Assembly: GCA_036873755.1 (NCBI GenBank)
Contig: JAVTVY010025174.1
Coordinates: 37,607 to 101,606, forward strand
DNA length: 64,000 bases
Direction of reading: 5' to 3'
Origin: Hanleya hanleyi
Lineage: Eukaryota > Mollusca > Polyplacophora > Lepidopleurida > Hanleyidae
The notes beneath the pieces are model-generated. The model did not search any database. It was not told the DNA's origin and saw only the letters and a list, made by a program, of their open reading frames with translations. Shown in pieces: positions 44,975 to 55,174 of the stretch. Numbering within the stretch: position 1 is the stretch's first letter; each line of letters begins with the position of its first letter. Made by a program: the position numbers and the translations under genes.

Positions 44975-47900
44975 TTACTTTGTCACCGTGTTAACTTTCT
45001 CCTTGTAGCGTATGTTGAAAACCCAATATGCAGCGAGCAGGCACTTCAATCCCAGCAGGAGATCCGTCGTGCCCAAAAGCTTCTGCTTCTCCACATAGAG
45101 ATGGTATCCGCGGTCTCCTTATTGGAACCCTGGTGCACAATAATTGGTGTCATAACAGCAGAAGTTACCTGAAATTAACATAAAAGATATATAAGCATAT
45201 GGGATTGATAGTATTCTTCAATCATAATCTTTTACCATCATGACCATTGAGTCTTCTAAATTATACGTTGAATGTTCAAAAACCTTTTATTCTGCCTGCG
45301 GATGTAATAATAAATCATACCGTGTGTACAGGTAGGTGTCAGTTTGTACGCTGGACAGGCTTAGAAAATATCAAACCAGGCGAAATTCCAATTCGGACCA
45401 GCATCGCTCATTACTAAGTTATATATTTACATACACGTAATATAGGGGAAAAGAGAAGAAATGCAGTTTCCGCCTTCAACGCCCTAAAGTTTTTACTTGT
45501 ATACTCATCGACGTTGTATGTTAGATCTATGTGATTAGCATCAGGAACTATATCGATTACACTCGTGATGAATTATTCACTTACTTCTTTTTGGATCAGC
45601 ATGGTTACATGTAGGTCTTCTTTGAAATGGTCCACAGTGACTGGCACCACAGCAATGGCGAGTTGATCTGTATGAGAAAAGGAATCCATATTAAATTAAA
45701 TAATGAAAAATACATCTTGACAGCTCCATCCAGCCTCCCCGCCCCCATTTCGTTTTGCTTTCAATGGTTGAAAGAAGGCAGTTTCAGCTAATTATCTCCC
45801 TTCGATTTAAATTACAATAAACAACCCATTCAGGGATAAAATGTGTAGGAAAATGATATTTTTATTTGGCAAACAATTGCATGTCCAATAATTCAAACAC
45901 AGTAGTCGAGCCCAGCCCATGTAACTGAATCAAGTTTTCATTCTTTGGAAAAGAAACAAAACTACGGTAATCAGACTGTATGAAAGTTGGCTTACACAGT
46001 TGATTGTTCAAGTTGAGAATGCATTTCCACGGTGTCACTTGGACCAGTGTCTGTGCTTTCCTGAAATGGGGAAAAATATAAAATGTTCAACTGCGGTTTA
46101 AGGACGCACATAAGTAATGGCTATATCCTGCGTAGTCTGCATAGAAACAGGAAACTTATTAAAATTAGCAAAGGTTCCGGTCAGATTTCACTATACTAGG
46201 TTATTTGAATAGTTCTGACATAATTAATGATTATATTTTCATGATCTGTGAATAGCAGTGATTCACTTCCAAACACTGCTTTGTGGTGCGAATACATTGG
46301 GTATCATATAGAATATCAAAGACGGGGTAGGCATCACAGGAGAACATGAATCATTGATACCTTATAATCAGTACGCGCTGGAACATTGTTAAATGCTCCA
46401 TCTGTTGTCGTGTGCTGTAATATCTTGATTTTGGACTTATCGGGTATCTCATCCTGGTTCTCGAGGTCCACGAACTCTTCAAAATCAGCATCATACAACT
46501 GGAAAATAAACAAATCACATTTAACTAAGTGCCGCAAACAATCTATCAGTCAATCTTGTCCCATATACCCACGAAACTAAGCCGTCATGTACCCACGAAA
46601 CTAAACCGTCATATACCCACGAAACTAAGTCGTAGGAGCCGAAGAGAACCTACAAAAACCGATCCTCCAATCCAGCCCAGCTCTTTTGAAACATCATATA
46701 ATTCTGGTTTCATATTCATAAAATTATATGGGTAAATAGTAGGGGTAAATAGTACCTCAAAATATTCCAGGCATATCGTTCCATGATGACCCACGTGTTC
46801 CACTGGACGTTATTAACTATTCCTATTACACTGTGTACTAAAATTCACTGTAAGTATACTGCATTAGACTGACCAAAGCTACCACTGAACAAATTTATGC
46901 CGCCATATTGGATTCGCATTCAGGCAAATTAACTCCCACTTTTTATGTGAGCTGAGCATTTTGAAGTACATTTTCAACAGTGACGTGTTCGAGGTAGTTG
47001 CACTCCTATCTAATGAAGATAATACTAATAAATATGTGCGAGTATAGTGGGCTAAATCGACACGATTTCGCAAAGTTTGAAACAAACCTTCCCCGAAGAA
47101 AATCAAACCGCCCTCCATTTTGTCCCACGTGATCCTTGTGCACATGCGCATTGACTATCATTTATAACCTGGTTCCCGAACACAATGGTATAGGGTAACA
47201 AACACCTACATAATCGGGGCACCAGGCTAACCAGTTCTGACTCGTTTCTATCTCATATAAGGGCCTACTATTGATGACATTTAAATAGAATTTCTATATG
47301 TTTAAGGGTCACGAAGTTGATTGGGTCAAATAATCTGTCTGAGCAGATTATATTAATCAAATTTTGCAAAAGTGTATGTTATCATAGCACCGTATTTTTT
47401 CGCATGTATGTTGATTCAACAAAGTTGTTTCGAGCTTGTTCTGTTCTGTGAGCAAAAGAAAATGCTCAATCGAGTCACAATTTTAGCACAGTTGAAACTA
47501 TATTTCGATCACTGGTTCCGACAGTATAAAAATATATTCTCCGGTATAAATTGTCTATAAGATGTAACATTTTCTTCACCCTCTAAATACATACCTGTTT
47601 ACATGTATCTCCCTGGGTTCACAGGGGCAATTATATTGTACAAATATTTAAAAATGGCATATTTACCTGGAAGGTTACGTCGTTAATGCCAATTAGATCA
47701 GCTAAGGTAGCATTCTGTGAAATGTGATCTTTAAGGCCCGACACGCTGGGAGTTGCAAAAGGTAAAGCGATTTTCTTTCGGTTCTCACCGATCAACAGCA
47801 GGCAAGTCGCCATCTCGAAAAAAGTCCACTTTGATGGATAGAACGAGCCACGTGAAAAAACAGCTGTGCGCAATTTATCGTAATGGAAGTTTGTTTTGAA

Positions 47901-48008
47901 GTAATATCGCGTCGGCTTATATTGGAAATGGTGGACAGCATGGAAAGCGAAGCCATGTTTATTTACAAATTCATGAACAATAGAAGCGATGCATATATTG
48001 TTAGGCAT
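44975..48008 (-). CDS. Spliced gene of the TIR element, unknown family
   Basis: Proposed exons (minus strand): 48008-47667 (114 codons, start ATG), 46498-46361 (46 codons), 46050-45996, 45667-45585 and 45168-44975. Introns have GT/AG ends (CAG^GTAAAT; TTTTCCAG^TTG; AAG^GTATC; GT^GTAAGC; CATACAG^AT; GAA^GTAAGT; TTTCAG^GTA). Phases agree, provided exon 3 uses the second AG (GCACAG) rather than the nearer TTTCAG. Exon 2 (LYDADFEEFVDLENQDEIPD) looks like the start of a ubiquitin/PB1-like beta fold seen in some SAM-domain-type transposon proteins. Exon 4 has VVPVTVDHFKEDL. The end reads GYHLYVEKQKLLGTTDLLLG, then LKCLLAAYWVFNIRYKEK, a pattern I associate with transposon-linked proteins of fish and molluscs. 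One frame change near 45120 separates the two halves of the last exon, so this copy may be inactive. Upstream exons may exist between 48010 and 48830. No catalytic DDE triad seen. Confidence 0.6.
46557..46635. repeat. 24-bp repeat, three copies
   Basis: ATACCCACGAAACTAA(A/G)CCGTCAT three times, inside the first intron of the gene model. Confidence 0.85.
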
Positions 48009-48834
48009 TGGCAGAATAAACTAATTGAGCAATAGAATCATCACCGATATGGATAGTTTAACCAAAACTTTGCGTTACCGTCAAAGAGATATGAGATAAA
48101 GGCAGGCCACGGATTATGATTATAGTGTGTTAACAGGGGTCGTTTCCGGACAGGATGGTAACCATTACTTTATCAAGTAATAATTTGTGACGATAATCGC
48201 ACAATTGTTATTGGGTAACATGCACCACAGGCTGTCATGATTATCAGTTCGAGCCGTTTAGTCCATTTCACACCTTCCTGTCTCAGTGGTTCAATCAAAG
48301 CCTATAAGTTGTACAGTTCCCGTTGTATTGACTGCTTATTGTGCAAATCCCCCATTGAAATGAAGTTGAAAATCACTTTATCTGATAGCTAAGCAGTTAT
48401 CAGCACTGTAGATATCGATCTGATAACTTCTTACATTGGTCGACAAACAACGTGCTTTTGTCGACTCTGCATGATACATAATATTTACAATACTGTTGAT
48501 ATTCAAAACCCCAGAATCCCCCCGCCCCCCTGTAGTCTTGGGCTCAACCTTGAGTGAGAGCACTAGAGCGGCTGTTCAATTTTCACTCCCTCGTAAAACC
48601 GACTGGGGGATGGACTCTTATAGTGTGCAGCTCGTTTTTTTAATAATATTTCCGTTGGAATTTTTGCCCAAATGTTAGAGAGACTGGTCAAATAGTTAGA
48701 TCCATTGATTTAATTTTGTGTAGAAAGTTGGGGTGCTTGAAAATTTTGATGGTTTACCGTAAGCATGACAAGGAAATACATTTCCTCAACATAGAAATTA
48801 AGTTCCAAATGTGTATGGAAAATTAAGTATTTAC

Positions 48835-49020
48835 ACCTTTTTAACACCTTTCAATAAATTTACACCTTTACGGGTGTAAAATCAGGGTTTGAATCAATCT
48901 TCATACATTTGCACCTTTTCTACACCTTATTTACACCTCCTAAGGGTGTAAACATGAACCCAGAAGGTGTAAACGTTTGATTTACACCTTTTTTGCACCT
49001 TTTTTACACCTTCTGAGCTT
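48835..49020. repeat. Right subterminal GGTGTAAA repeats
   Basis: TTTACACC(T), AGGGTGTAAA and TTTGCACC motifs mirror the left end. Confidence 0.88.
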
Positions 49021-49028
49021 AGAGTGTA

Positions 49029-49339
49029 GAAGTTCGAACAACTTTGCTGAAGTTTGAGTTTCCAGATTAATGGTATGGTACAACCAAGTTGCATCCATGC
49101 ACTTTCAGTGGAGTTGAACCTCGTTGAAGCCCTTGGTTCATTCATGGTATCGGCGTTCAAGACAGCTGATTATTAATCAGAAGCAACAGAGCTGTCTTCA
49201 TTTCTGCTGGGAAGGGATAGTAACCATGGCATTTATTTGTGCTTAAATTTCTCATTAATTAGATATGTATGAAATACGATATCACCATACCAACATATAT
49301 GTACAAATAGTGCGCCAATTTTGACAGGCCTATAGCTTA
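49029..49339. other. Gene-free spacer
   Basis: Nothing recognised. Confidence 0.4.
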
Positions 49340-49515
49340 AGAATACGACTATATGCAGCAATTAATAGAACCTAACCATTTAAAGCCCGTTCATTCGCCA
49401 GCATTAGATGATCTCCCAGCTCCTAGTCTCCTATATAGGTGACGCCCTGAAGGATAAACCCACCTTCTCTAGATTTGAAGAAAACTACCGATAGTCCAAA
49501 TATAAATCTTATTCA
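49340..49515 (+). pseudogene. Penelope-like element RT fragment
   Basis: GACTATATGCAG...CATTTAAAGCCCGTTC...CGC(C)CTGAAGGATA...CCACCTTCTCTAGATTTGAAG...TTATTCAGACCT follows 60347-60520 of the better preserved copy, with several indels. It covers the stretch around the RT catalytic motif and is not open in any frame. Confidence 0.75.
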
Positions 49516-49752
49516 GACCTAAAATCAACTTCAATCAAAGTCAAAAAGCATCATTACAGGATTTGTTTCCACAAGGTTCACTCCAGGTTCATCTAGTTGA
49601 AGTTAAATATCACACACTCATGGCAAAATATATTGTAGCGTGCTTGCTGGCGATACGCTTTGAGCCGTATCTTTAATGATCCAATTCGGATATATGATTT
49701 CACGCGCGCACACAATCATTACCTAACTGGGTAGTACTTGTCACAGGTACTA

Positions 49753-49756
<4 letters not shown>

Positions 49757-49800
<44 letters not shown>
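49757..49800. repeat. (AT)n microsatellite
   Basis: About 22 AT dinucleotides. Confidence 0.97.
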
Positions 49801-49803
<3 letters not shown>

Positions 49804-49984
49804 AATTTCTATTTGCGACAGACCTACGAAAAGCATTGGCGCTAAAATGTGCGAAATTATGCCACAACACACACAATGTGACATGAAAACACAAATGCGG
49901 ACAATCCAAAGGATATAGCTTATCTATTTCATCTATTTTTCAAGTCCGTATTTAATGCCGACAGTGACATTGATCTACCAAACT

Positions 49985-50435
49985 TTCATACTTCTGTAAG
50001 TAAGTACCTTAACTTTGTTCATGTAAACATTGAAGATATCAGAACGATTTTGTTAACTACAGACCCACGTAAATCATGCGGGCCAGATGGAGTATCAGGA
50101 ATTGTCCTCAAGGAATGCGCAACGGGATTGTCCATTCCACTAGCTATTATATTTAGAAGTCTATTCTAACCGGAGACATTATATCCTTATACATTTAAGC
50201 AAGCAAATGTTATTCCAATGTTCAAGAGTAGTGACAAAACTGTGTTACCAGTTATAGACCAATATCATTATTACCAATGTTCTCCAAAGTATTTGATAGA
50301 GTTATATACACACTCAACTTTTGGAATTTGTCAAGCCTTATTTATCTGATGTTCACCATGGATTTATAAAAGGAAGATCGACTCAAATATGTTGGATGTT
50401 CATAAGGTTCTGGACCTGGGTAATCCTTATAAAAT
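49985..50435 (+). pseudogene. LINE reverse transcriptase N-terminal fragment
   Basis: Translates as TTDPRKSCGPDGVSGIVLKE, then LSIPLAIIF, a stop, YTFKQANVIPMFK, then after a frame change SYRPISLLPMFSKVFDRVI. These are the KSxGPDGI, WKxAxVxPIFKKGD and NYRPISLL signatures of Jockey/CR1-type RTs. A stop after RSLF and a shift near 50250 break it. The palm motif YxDD would lie downstream and is lost. Confidence 0.8.
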
Positions 50436-50469
50436 GATTGATATGCATTGGACAATTATATGTTTTTCG

Positions 50470-50650
50470 TGTGTGTGAGTGAGTGAGTGAGTTAGGGTTT
50501 AACGTCGCGTTCAGCAGCATTTCGGCCATATATCGACGATATGATTAGCTGGACATAGAGGAAATTAATCTTTGTCTCGTGGCAACAGACATGGCAGAAA
50601 ACTCCTGCTACTCACCCACTTAGGGTCTCCTACAAGGGGAGGTATCACGA
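50470..50650 (+). repeat. Dispersed (GAGT)n-TTTAACGTCGC repeat
   Basis: GTGTGTGAGTGAGTGAGTGAG, TTAGGGTTTAACGTCGC, CATTTCGGCCATATATCGAC, AAACTCCTGCTACTCACCCAC and AAGGGGAGGTATCACGATGG. Similar to very abundant repeats in abalone-like gastropods (memory, not searched). Confidence 0.7.
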
Positions 50651-52244
50651 TGGCTTGAACTATGGTTTGAGTAGCCAAATAGTGGTTCATTTTAGAATAA
50701 GGAGTTTAAAATTATGTATGATGTAGTTTTCAAGGTAACTTAGTGTTCACTTCCGGCCTCTCAATATCAATGTCATTGTCATGAGAAGTCCACTAGCCCT
50801 AGATCCTTTCTTAATGCCAGTGTGAAAAACGAAAACGATCATATCTCGTTTTTCATAAGATAAACATCTATATGTTAAAATTTTATTTAATTTTGTTACT
50901 ATGGAGGAACGTCTCCGTCGCAAACTTCACTTATCCATGATGTATTTCATGTAAGTTTCCTTTTAAGCCGACCAGACCTGGCCGATTTGAGGTTTTTCCA
51001 GCCTAAGGGACGTCAGTTTCGTTACGACTTGGATAGAGAGCTGAAACACACGATACTACATATTTGGGTCAAGCTCTACAATAAAATGTGAAAAAATCCA
51101 AGATGCCCTTGATGTTGACGTCACAATCGACATCTTTTCTGAAGTCACTTTTTGCCTATTTTGTTGGGGGTTTTTGTTTATGTTTTTTTTTTGACCGATT
51201 TTCCGAATTGTTTTTTGTTTGTTTTTTTTTAATTATTATTATTGGAAATTTTCTTCGAAAAACTAATTAGTTTTGGCAAAATAATGCCATTATAGGCAAG
51301 AAAAAAGGACAGAAAGGTCAAAAAAATGACTTTCTGAGGACGCCATTTTGAATTTTTCCCACGATCCTAAGATTATGGAAATAAGATTCACGGAAGTAGG
51401 AAAGTCGACGTTTACGCGCATAAGCTGAGAGTTTGTAGTATTAATATTGATTTTGTCTGACAGATCAACTTTTTGTTCGCATCTTTGATTTGATTAACAG
51501 TGATTAATTCCAAATATCGCGTAATTCGGAGGATCAGTTCTGTGGTATTTCAGTCAAAGTATATACAAGTAATGCGTGTAACCGTCATGTGTGTTACGGT
51601 CTCACTACTCTTTATCACTTCCGAGTCGTTTCCAAAGTGAACCATTGACATTTACGCCCGTAAGTCAGCGAACCCGGTTACTGGACGTGTAACTCACGAA
51701 CTGGTTTTTGAATCGCACAATCGCTGTTGAAAGTAGATCGACCTTCATGAATATGGATTAGCAGACTAGGCTCCAAAAATTCTCCACCACAGCGCATGCT
51801 ACATTTACATTTCCGCCCTGACTGTAACAGTCCATAACTGACACAACTAAGGATTCCGTGTGTTAGTTGGACTGCTCATCTTGTTATGTACAATGATCGT
51901 GTTAGATGAAGATGTAAAATACGCTTGTGGCAATTAACGATCTGGTGTAAGACTCACGAAATATAATTGACAAAGGATCTGCTGCAAGTTGCATTGTCAG
52001 TCTTTTATCCGCGATATTACCTTTTTAATGAGAGTTCTTACACCATAGCCTTGTCGGAAATGTTGTCCGTTTAAAATCGCCACGTGTTTCACTATGAAAG
52101 GAAAGCATCAAGCGTACAAGTACGCTACACAACAAATCGGGTTGAATGAAATCCTAGCCCATGTTGGAATCAATTTCAGACTGATATGAGGAGAAGATTC
52201 ATATTAATTTCGGGTCGTCATCCTAAACAAACTTATCTTATTAA
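50651..52244. other. Spacer with a repeat relic
   Basis: 51020-51120 (AGAGCTGAAACACACGATAC, GGGTCAAGCTCTACAATAAAATGTG, AATCCAAGATG) relates to the 52790-53245 repeat, in part in the opposite orientation. No gene supported. Confidence 0.45.
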
Positions 52245-52400
52245 CTTGAAATTTGAATTTTTATTTTAATCTTACATGAAAATTTAAATTTGAATCTATG
52301 TTTGAATTTGAACCTTAAGTTTAAAAGTTTATTTTATACTAGAATTTCAATTTAAAATCCTAATTTGAAATTCAATTTAAACTTTAATTGAAAAATTCCG
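52245..52400. repeat. A+T-rich TTTGAATTT repeat
   Basis: Degenerate repeats of TTTGAATTT/AAATTCAAA. Confidence 0.75.
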
Positions 52401-52661
52401 AATGGGAAATATATCAGTCCGGAAGGCTGGTTTTATATTTACAATTGGCTTGAAATACTCATTTTTCTATTTTTGGGGAAATAAGGAGGAGGAAGGTACC
52501 CTAAGCACCCAAATCAAAAAACATTTCGCCTGGCAAATTAGGCCAAACGTGAAAAGTACAATTAACAATAGACATTCGATTCGTAGGAATTATAATTTTG
52601 CTTACAGGGAAACGCACCTTAATATCAGACACGCAATTGTTTATGTTCCATAGTAACAGAG

Positions 52662-52714
52662 AGTACGGCGTATCACGTTGGGCAAACCGGTTCTCGTCAG
52701 ATCACCGAAGTTAA
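52662..52714 (+). pseudogene. 5S rRNA-derived segment (first half)
   Basis: TACGGCGTATCACGTTGGGC, AAACCGGTTCTCGTCAGATC and ACCGAAGTTAA follow the 5' half of animal 5S rRNA, up to about nucleotide 55. The second half, with most of the internal promoter, is absent, and the sequence turns into a poly-G run and a repeat. Either a truncated 5S pseudogene or the head of a 5S-derived (SINE3-type) element. Confidence 0.8.
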
Positions 52715-52724
52715 CCCTACCTGA

Positions 52725-53250
52725 ACTGGGGGGGGGGGGGCGAAATGCCCCCCTACCAAACTTTCTACGCTATCTCCGGAACGACAAAAAGGGAGAGCTG
52801 AAACTTTGTGACTTTATAGTTTATCATATTGGGGTCATTTTGAGCCTAATTGCATAACCCTCCGAGCAGAGGATTCAAGATGGCGGCCACGTGGGTTCCC
52901 AGAAAAGTGATGTTTTTGTCATATTTCTTCAAAATTTCTGCTTTTCCGCAATGAAAAGCGGACAAAACTATTTTATTTCACATCACATTAATATTTACTA
53001 ATTTATCATGCAGTTTTTGCGGAGAAACTGGATAAATAAAAAATTCGGAAATCTGACTGAAAAATGGACCCCAAAAATGCCGTTTTTGAAAAAGACGTCA
53101 CTGTGACGTCTTCAAAGCGGCCATCTTGGATTGTTTTACATTTTCTGGTAGAGCTTGACCCAAGGGTATAGTGTGGTAAGTTTCAGGTCCCTAGCTCAAG
53201 GAGTAAGAAAAATAATTAGGGGAGGCCATTTCGACCCCCCTAGGATAATA
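52725..53250. repeat. Dispersed GGCGGCCA repeat with inverted ends
   Basis: Starts GGGGGGCGAAATGCCCCCCTA and ends AGGCCATTTCGACCCCCCTA, an inverted pair. Inside: TCATATTGGGGTCATTTTGAGC, CAAGATGGCGGCCACGTGGG, TTCTTCAAAATTTCTGCTTTTC, and GTGACGTC pairs. A partial copy is at 34590-34800. Confidence 0.7.
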
Positions 53251-53805
53251 GGAACTGTGGACACTCGTGTTCTGATATGACTGAAAATATGTTGAAAACG
53301 ACGTGAAATCCGACTCACTCACTGACATGTGTAAGAGGCTCACGCGTAATAATACTGTCTTTTTTGTGACGCGTAAACACTTTTGGCCTACATTCCTTCA
53401 TTCACAAATCTGTTACAGCAAAGAGAGGTGTTCTAAACGTACGCTTGAAGCAAAGTGGAACCATTGATGAACACCATTAAGATCTTACATTACATATTGT
53501 CCATGTAGTCCCATTCGATTCCAGAAAATCATAACCGACATCATATTCTTTCGTTAATATTTAAAGTAAATGAAATTTACCGAATAATATTGTCCCGAAA
53601 TCTGGCTATTTAGTCAAGTTGACGTCACTGGCGAATGTCAAAATTTTTGTATGGTTTTTGTTTATTTGACTCCATTCCCTGCAGACGAAAAGTGTCCAGC
53701 CAAAGTGGCTATAATAATGACATTGGTAACGGTAACAAACACTGTACTTAACTTAAATGCGAATGTAGTGTATTCAAATCTGGAATTACGATATACTTTG
53801 TCGCA
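53251..53805. other. Gene-free spacer
   Basis: Nothing recognised; ORF 53651-53923 runs into the minisatellite and is not supported. Confidence 0.4.
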
Positions 53806-54055
53806 ATTCAAGAAGTGCATACACTACCGTATCATGATTCCAGAAGTGCATAATTCCGAATTCCGAATCATAATTCCAGAAGTACATGCAATAGGGTGTC
53901 GTAATTCCACTATCGTGTCGTAATGTTCCAGAAGTGCATACACTATCGTGTCATAATTCCAGAAGTGCATGCATTACCGAGTCATAATTTTAGTACATGC
54001 TATAGCGTGTTGTAATTCCAGAAGTGCATACAATACCGTGTTTCAATTCCAAAAG
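53806..54055. repeat. ~31-bp minisatellite, about 8 copies
   Basis: Unit CGTGTCATAATTCCAGAAGT plus GCATACACTAC with variable length. Confidence 0.88.
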
Positions 54056-54558
54056 TAATTCTTAGGTTTCACTAAAATATGTTTGATGCCGAAATAGTAT
54101 AGCACTTCACATTTTCTTTTTAAAGCCTGGACAAAATGAAAAACGTTCCTCTCATGGTTATCAAAACATGAAAAACAATTCTGATATCTCAAAAACTGCA
54201 ACATGGATTTGTAATGATGCTAATCGACATGCTCGCAGCTTGCAGAAATCTGTACACTGGTTTGGTAATGTTTTAGACGATGGCGGGAAGGTCGACGCTT
54301 TATTTTTATATTTAGATTATTAACATATACAATTACATAATATCGCCGATGCCACTCACACTGAGTTATGAGAGACATTATGCATTACATAACAAATATT
54401 AAGTAAATTACACGAACGGTCTACTGATATCACAAGCGTATATAATATTGTCTCCCCGTAGTATTTGATAAAAGGTTCTGGCAGTAACCCGGGCAACAGT
54501 AGCGCTTGAGAGAACAAATAGCATTCTGTCTATTTAGATCACTGATATATTTAGAACT

Positions 54559-54614
54559 GTCACCATATGAGTGAAACAAACTTGAGTGTGGCATTAAGCC
54601 AAATTCCCTCCCTC
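54559..54614 (+). mobile_element. 5'-truncated SINE tail with 17-bp target duplication
   Basis: The 56-bp insert starts GTCACCATATGAGTGAAACA and ends with the CCCTC stretch; it is the 3' tail of the SINE at 33327-33561. It is flanked by identical CTGATATATTTAGAACT at 54542-54558 and 54615-54631. Confidence 0.93.
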
Positions 54615-54879
54615 CTGATATATTTAGAACTAGAGCTGCGAGCAGCTATGGATCGACTTCCGAAATACACATTCTAGACGATCTAGACAATCCTGACAGA
54701 CAGTCTGTACATTCAATTCAATTAATACTAACATGGAGTTGTACATAAATTAGGGGGAATGCGTCAACACAGGATAAACCTTATTCTAACTGTAATAATG
54801 AAGTTATGATTTTTAAATTGAAAACTGTACCGTGCATATTGAACAATTCTCTATTGTTTTGTTTTTGTGGAAATTACCG

Positions 54880-54975
54880 TCGATCATCAAGGTTGAGACG
54901 GTCGATGTCCAAGTCCAGACTCGTTTAAAAGTACCATCAACGTTGAGACGATCGATATCCAAGTCCAGTCTCGTT
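54880..54975. repeat. ~60-bp direct duplication
   Basis: GTTGAGACG(G/A)TCGAT(G/A)TCC, AAGTCCAG(A/T)CTCGTT twice; the minus ORF 54813-55073 covers both copies. Confidence 0.8.
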
Positions 54976-55174
54976 AAGAAGTGATAACACGCCAATTTTT
55001 TAAGAATTGTACGAAAGGAAAATAATTGGCTACATTCATTTATTTTTCCCGATAGTTCAACCCATGTAGCCATGGTAACACTTCCGGTAGACCGTCATGC
55101 GAATGCAGCGGAATGCTTTAAAACGAATCTTTATGTTCGGGGCAACTGGAGTTGTTGACTATTTGGTTTGATAT

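Larger units (their letters stand above)
42643..49028 (-). mobile_element. 6.4-kb TIR DNA element with a spliced gene
   Basis: The left end TACACACTTAGCCCAGAAGG then TGTAAA and the inverted right end TACACTCTAAGCTCAGAAGG then TGTAAA agree at 23 of 26 bases, with TA at both borders. Both ends continue into subterminal GGTGTAAA/TTTACACC repeats (42660-43315, 48835-49020). Inside is a minus-strand multi-exon gene (44975-48008) with a polyadenylation signal at 43391-43396. This is the organisation of a potentially autonomous DNA transposon, although no DDE transposase motif was recognised. The end sequence resembles MITEs at 20425-20591 and 20634-20984. Confidence 0.7.

Noticed and set aside
49700..49909. 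69-codon minus ORF with (IY)n
   Set aside because: Translation of the AT microsatellite.
52662..52714. Functional 5S rRNA gene
   Set aside because: Only the first ~55 nucleotides are present.
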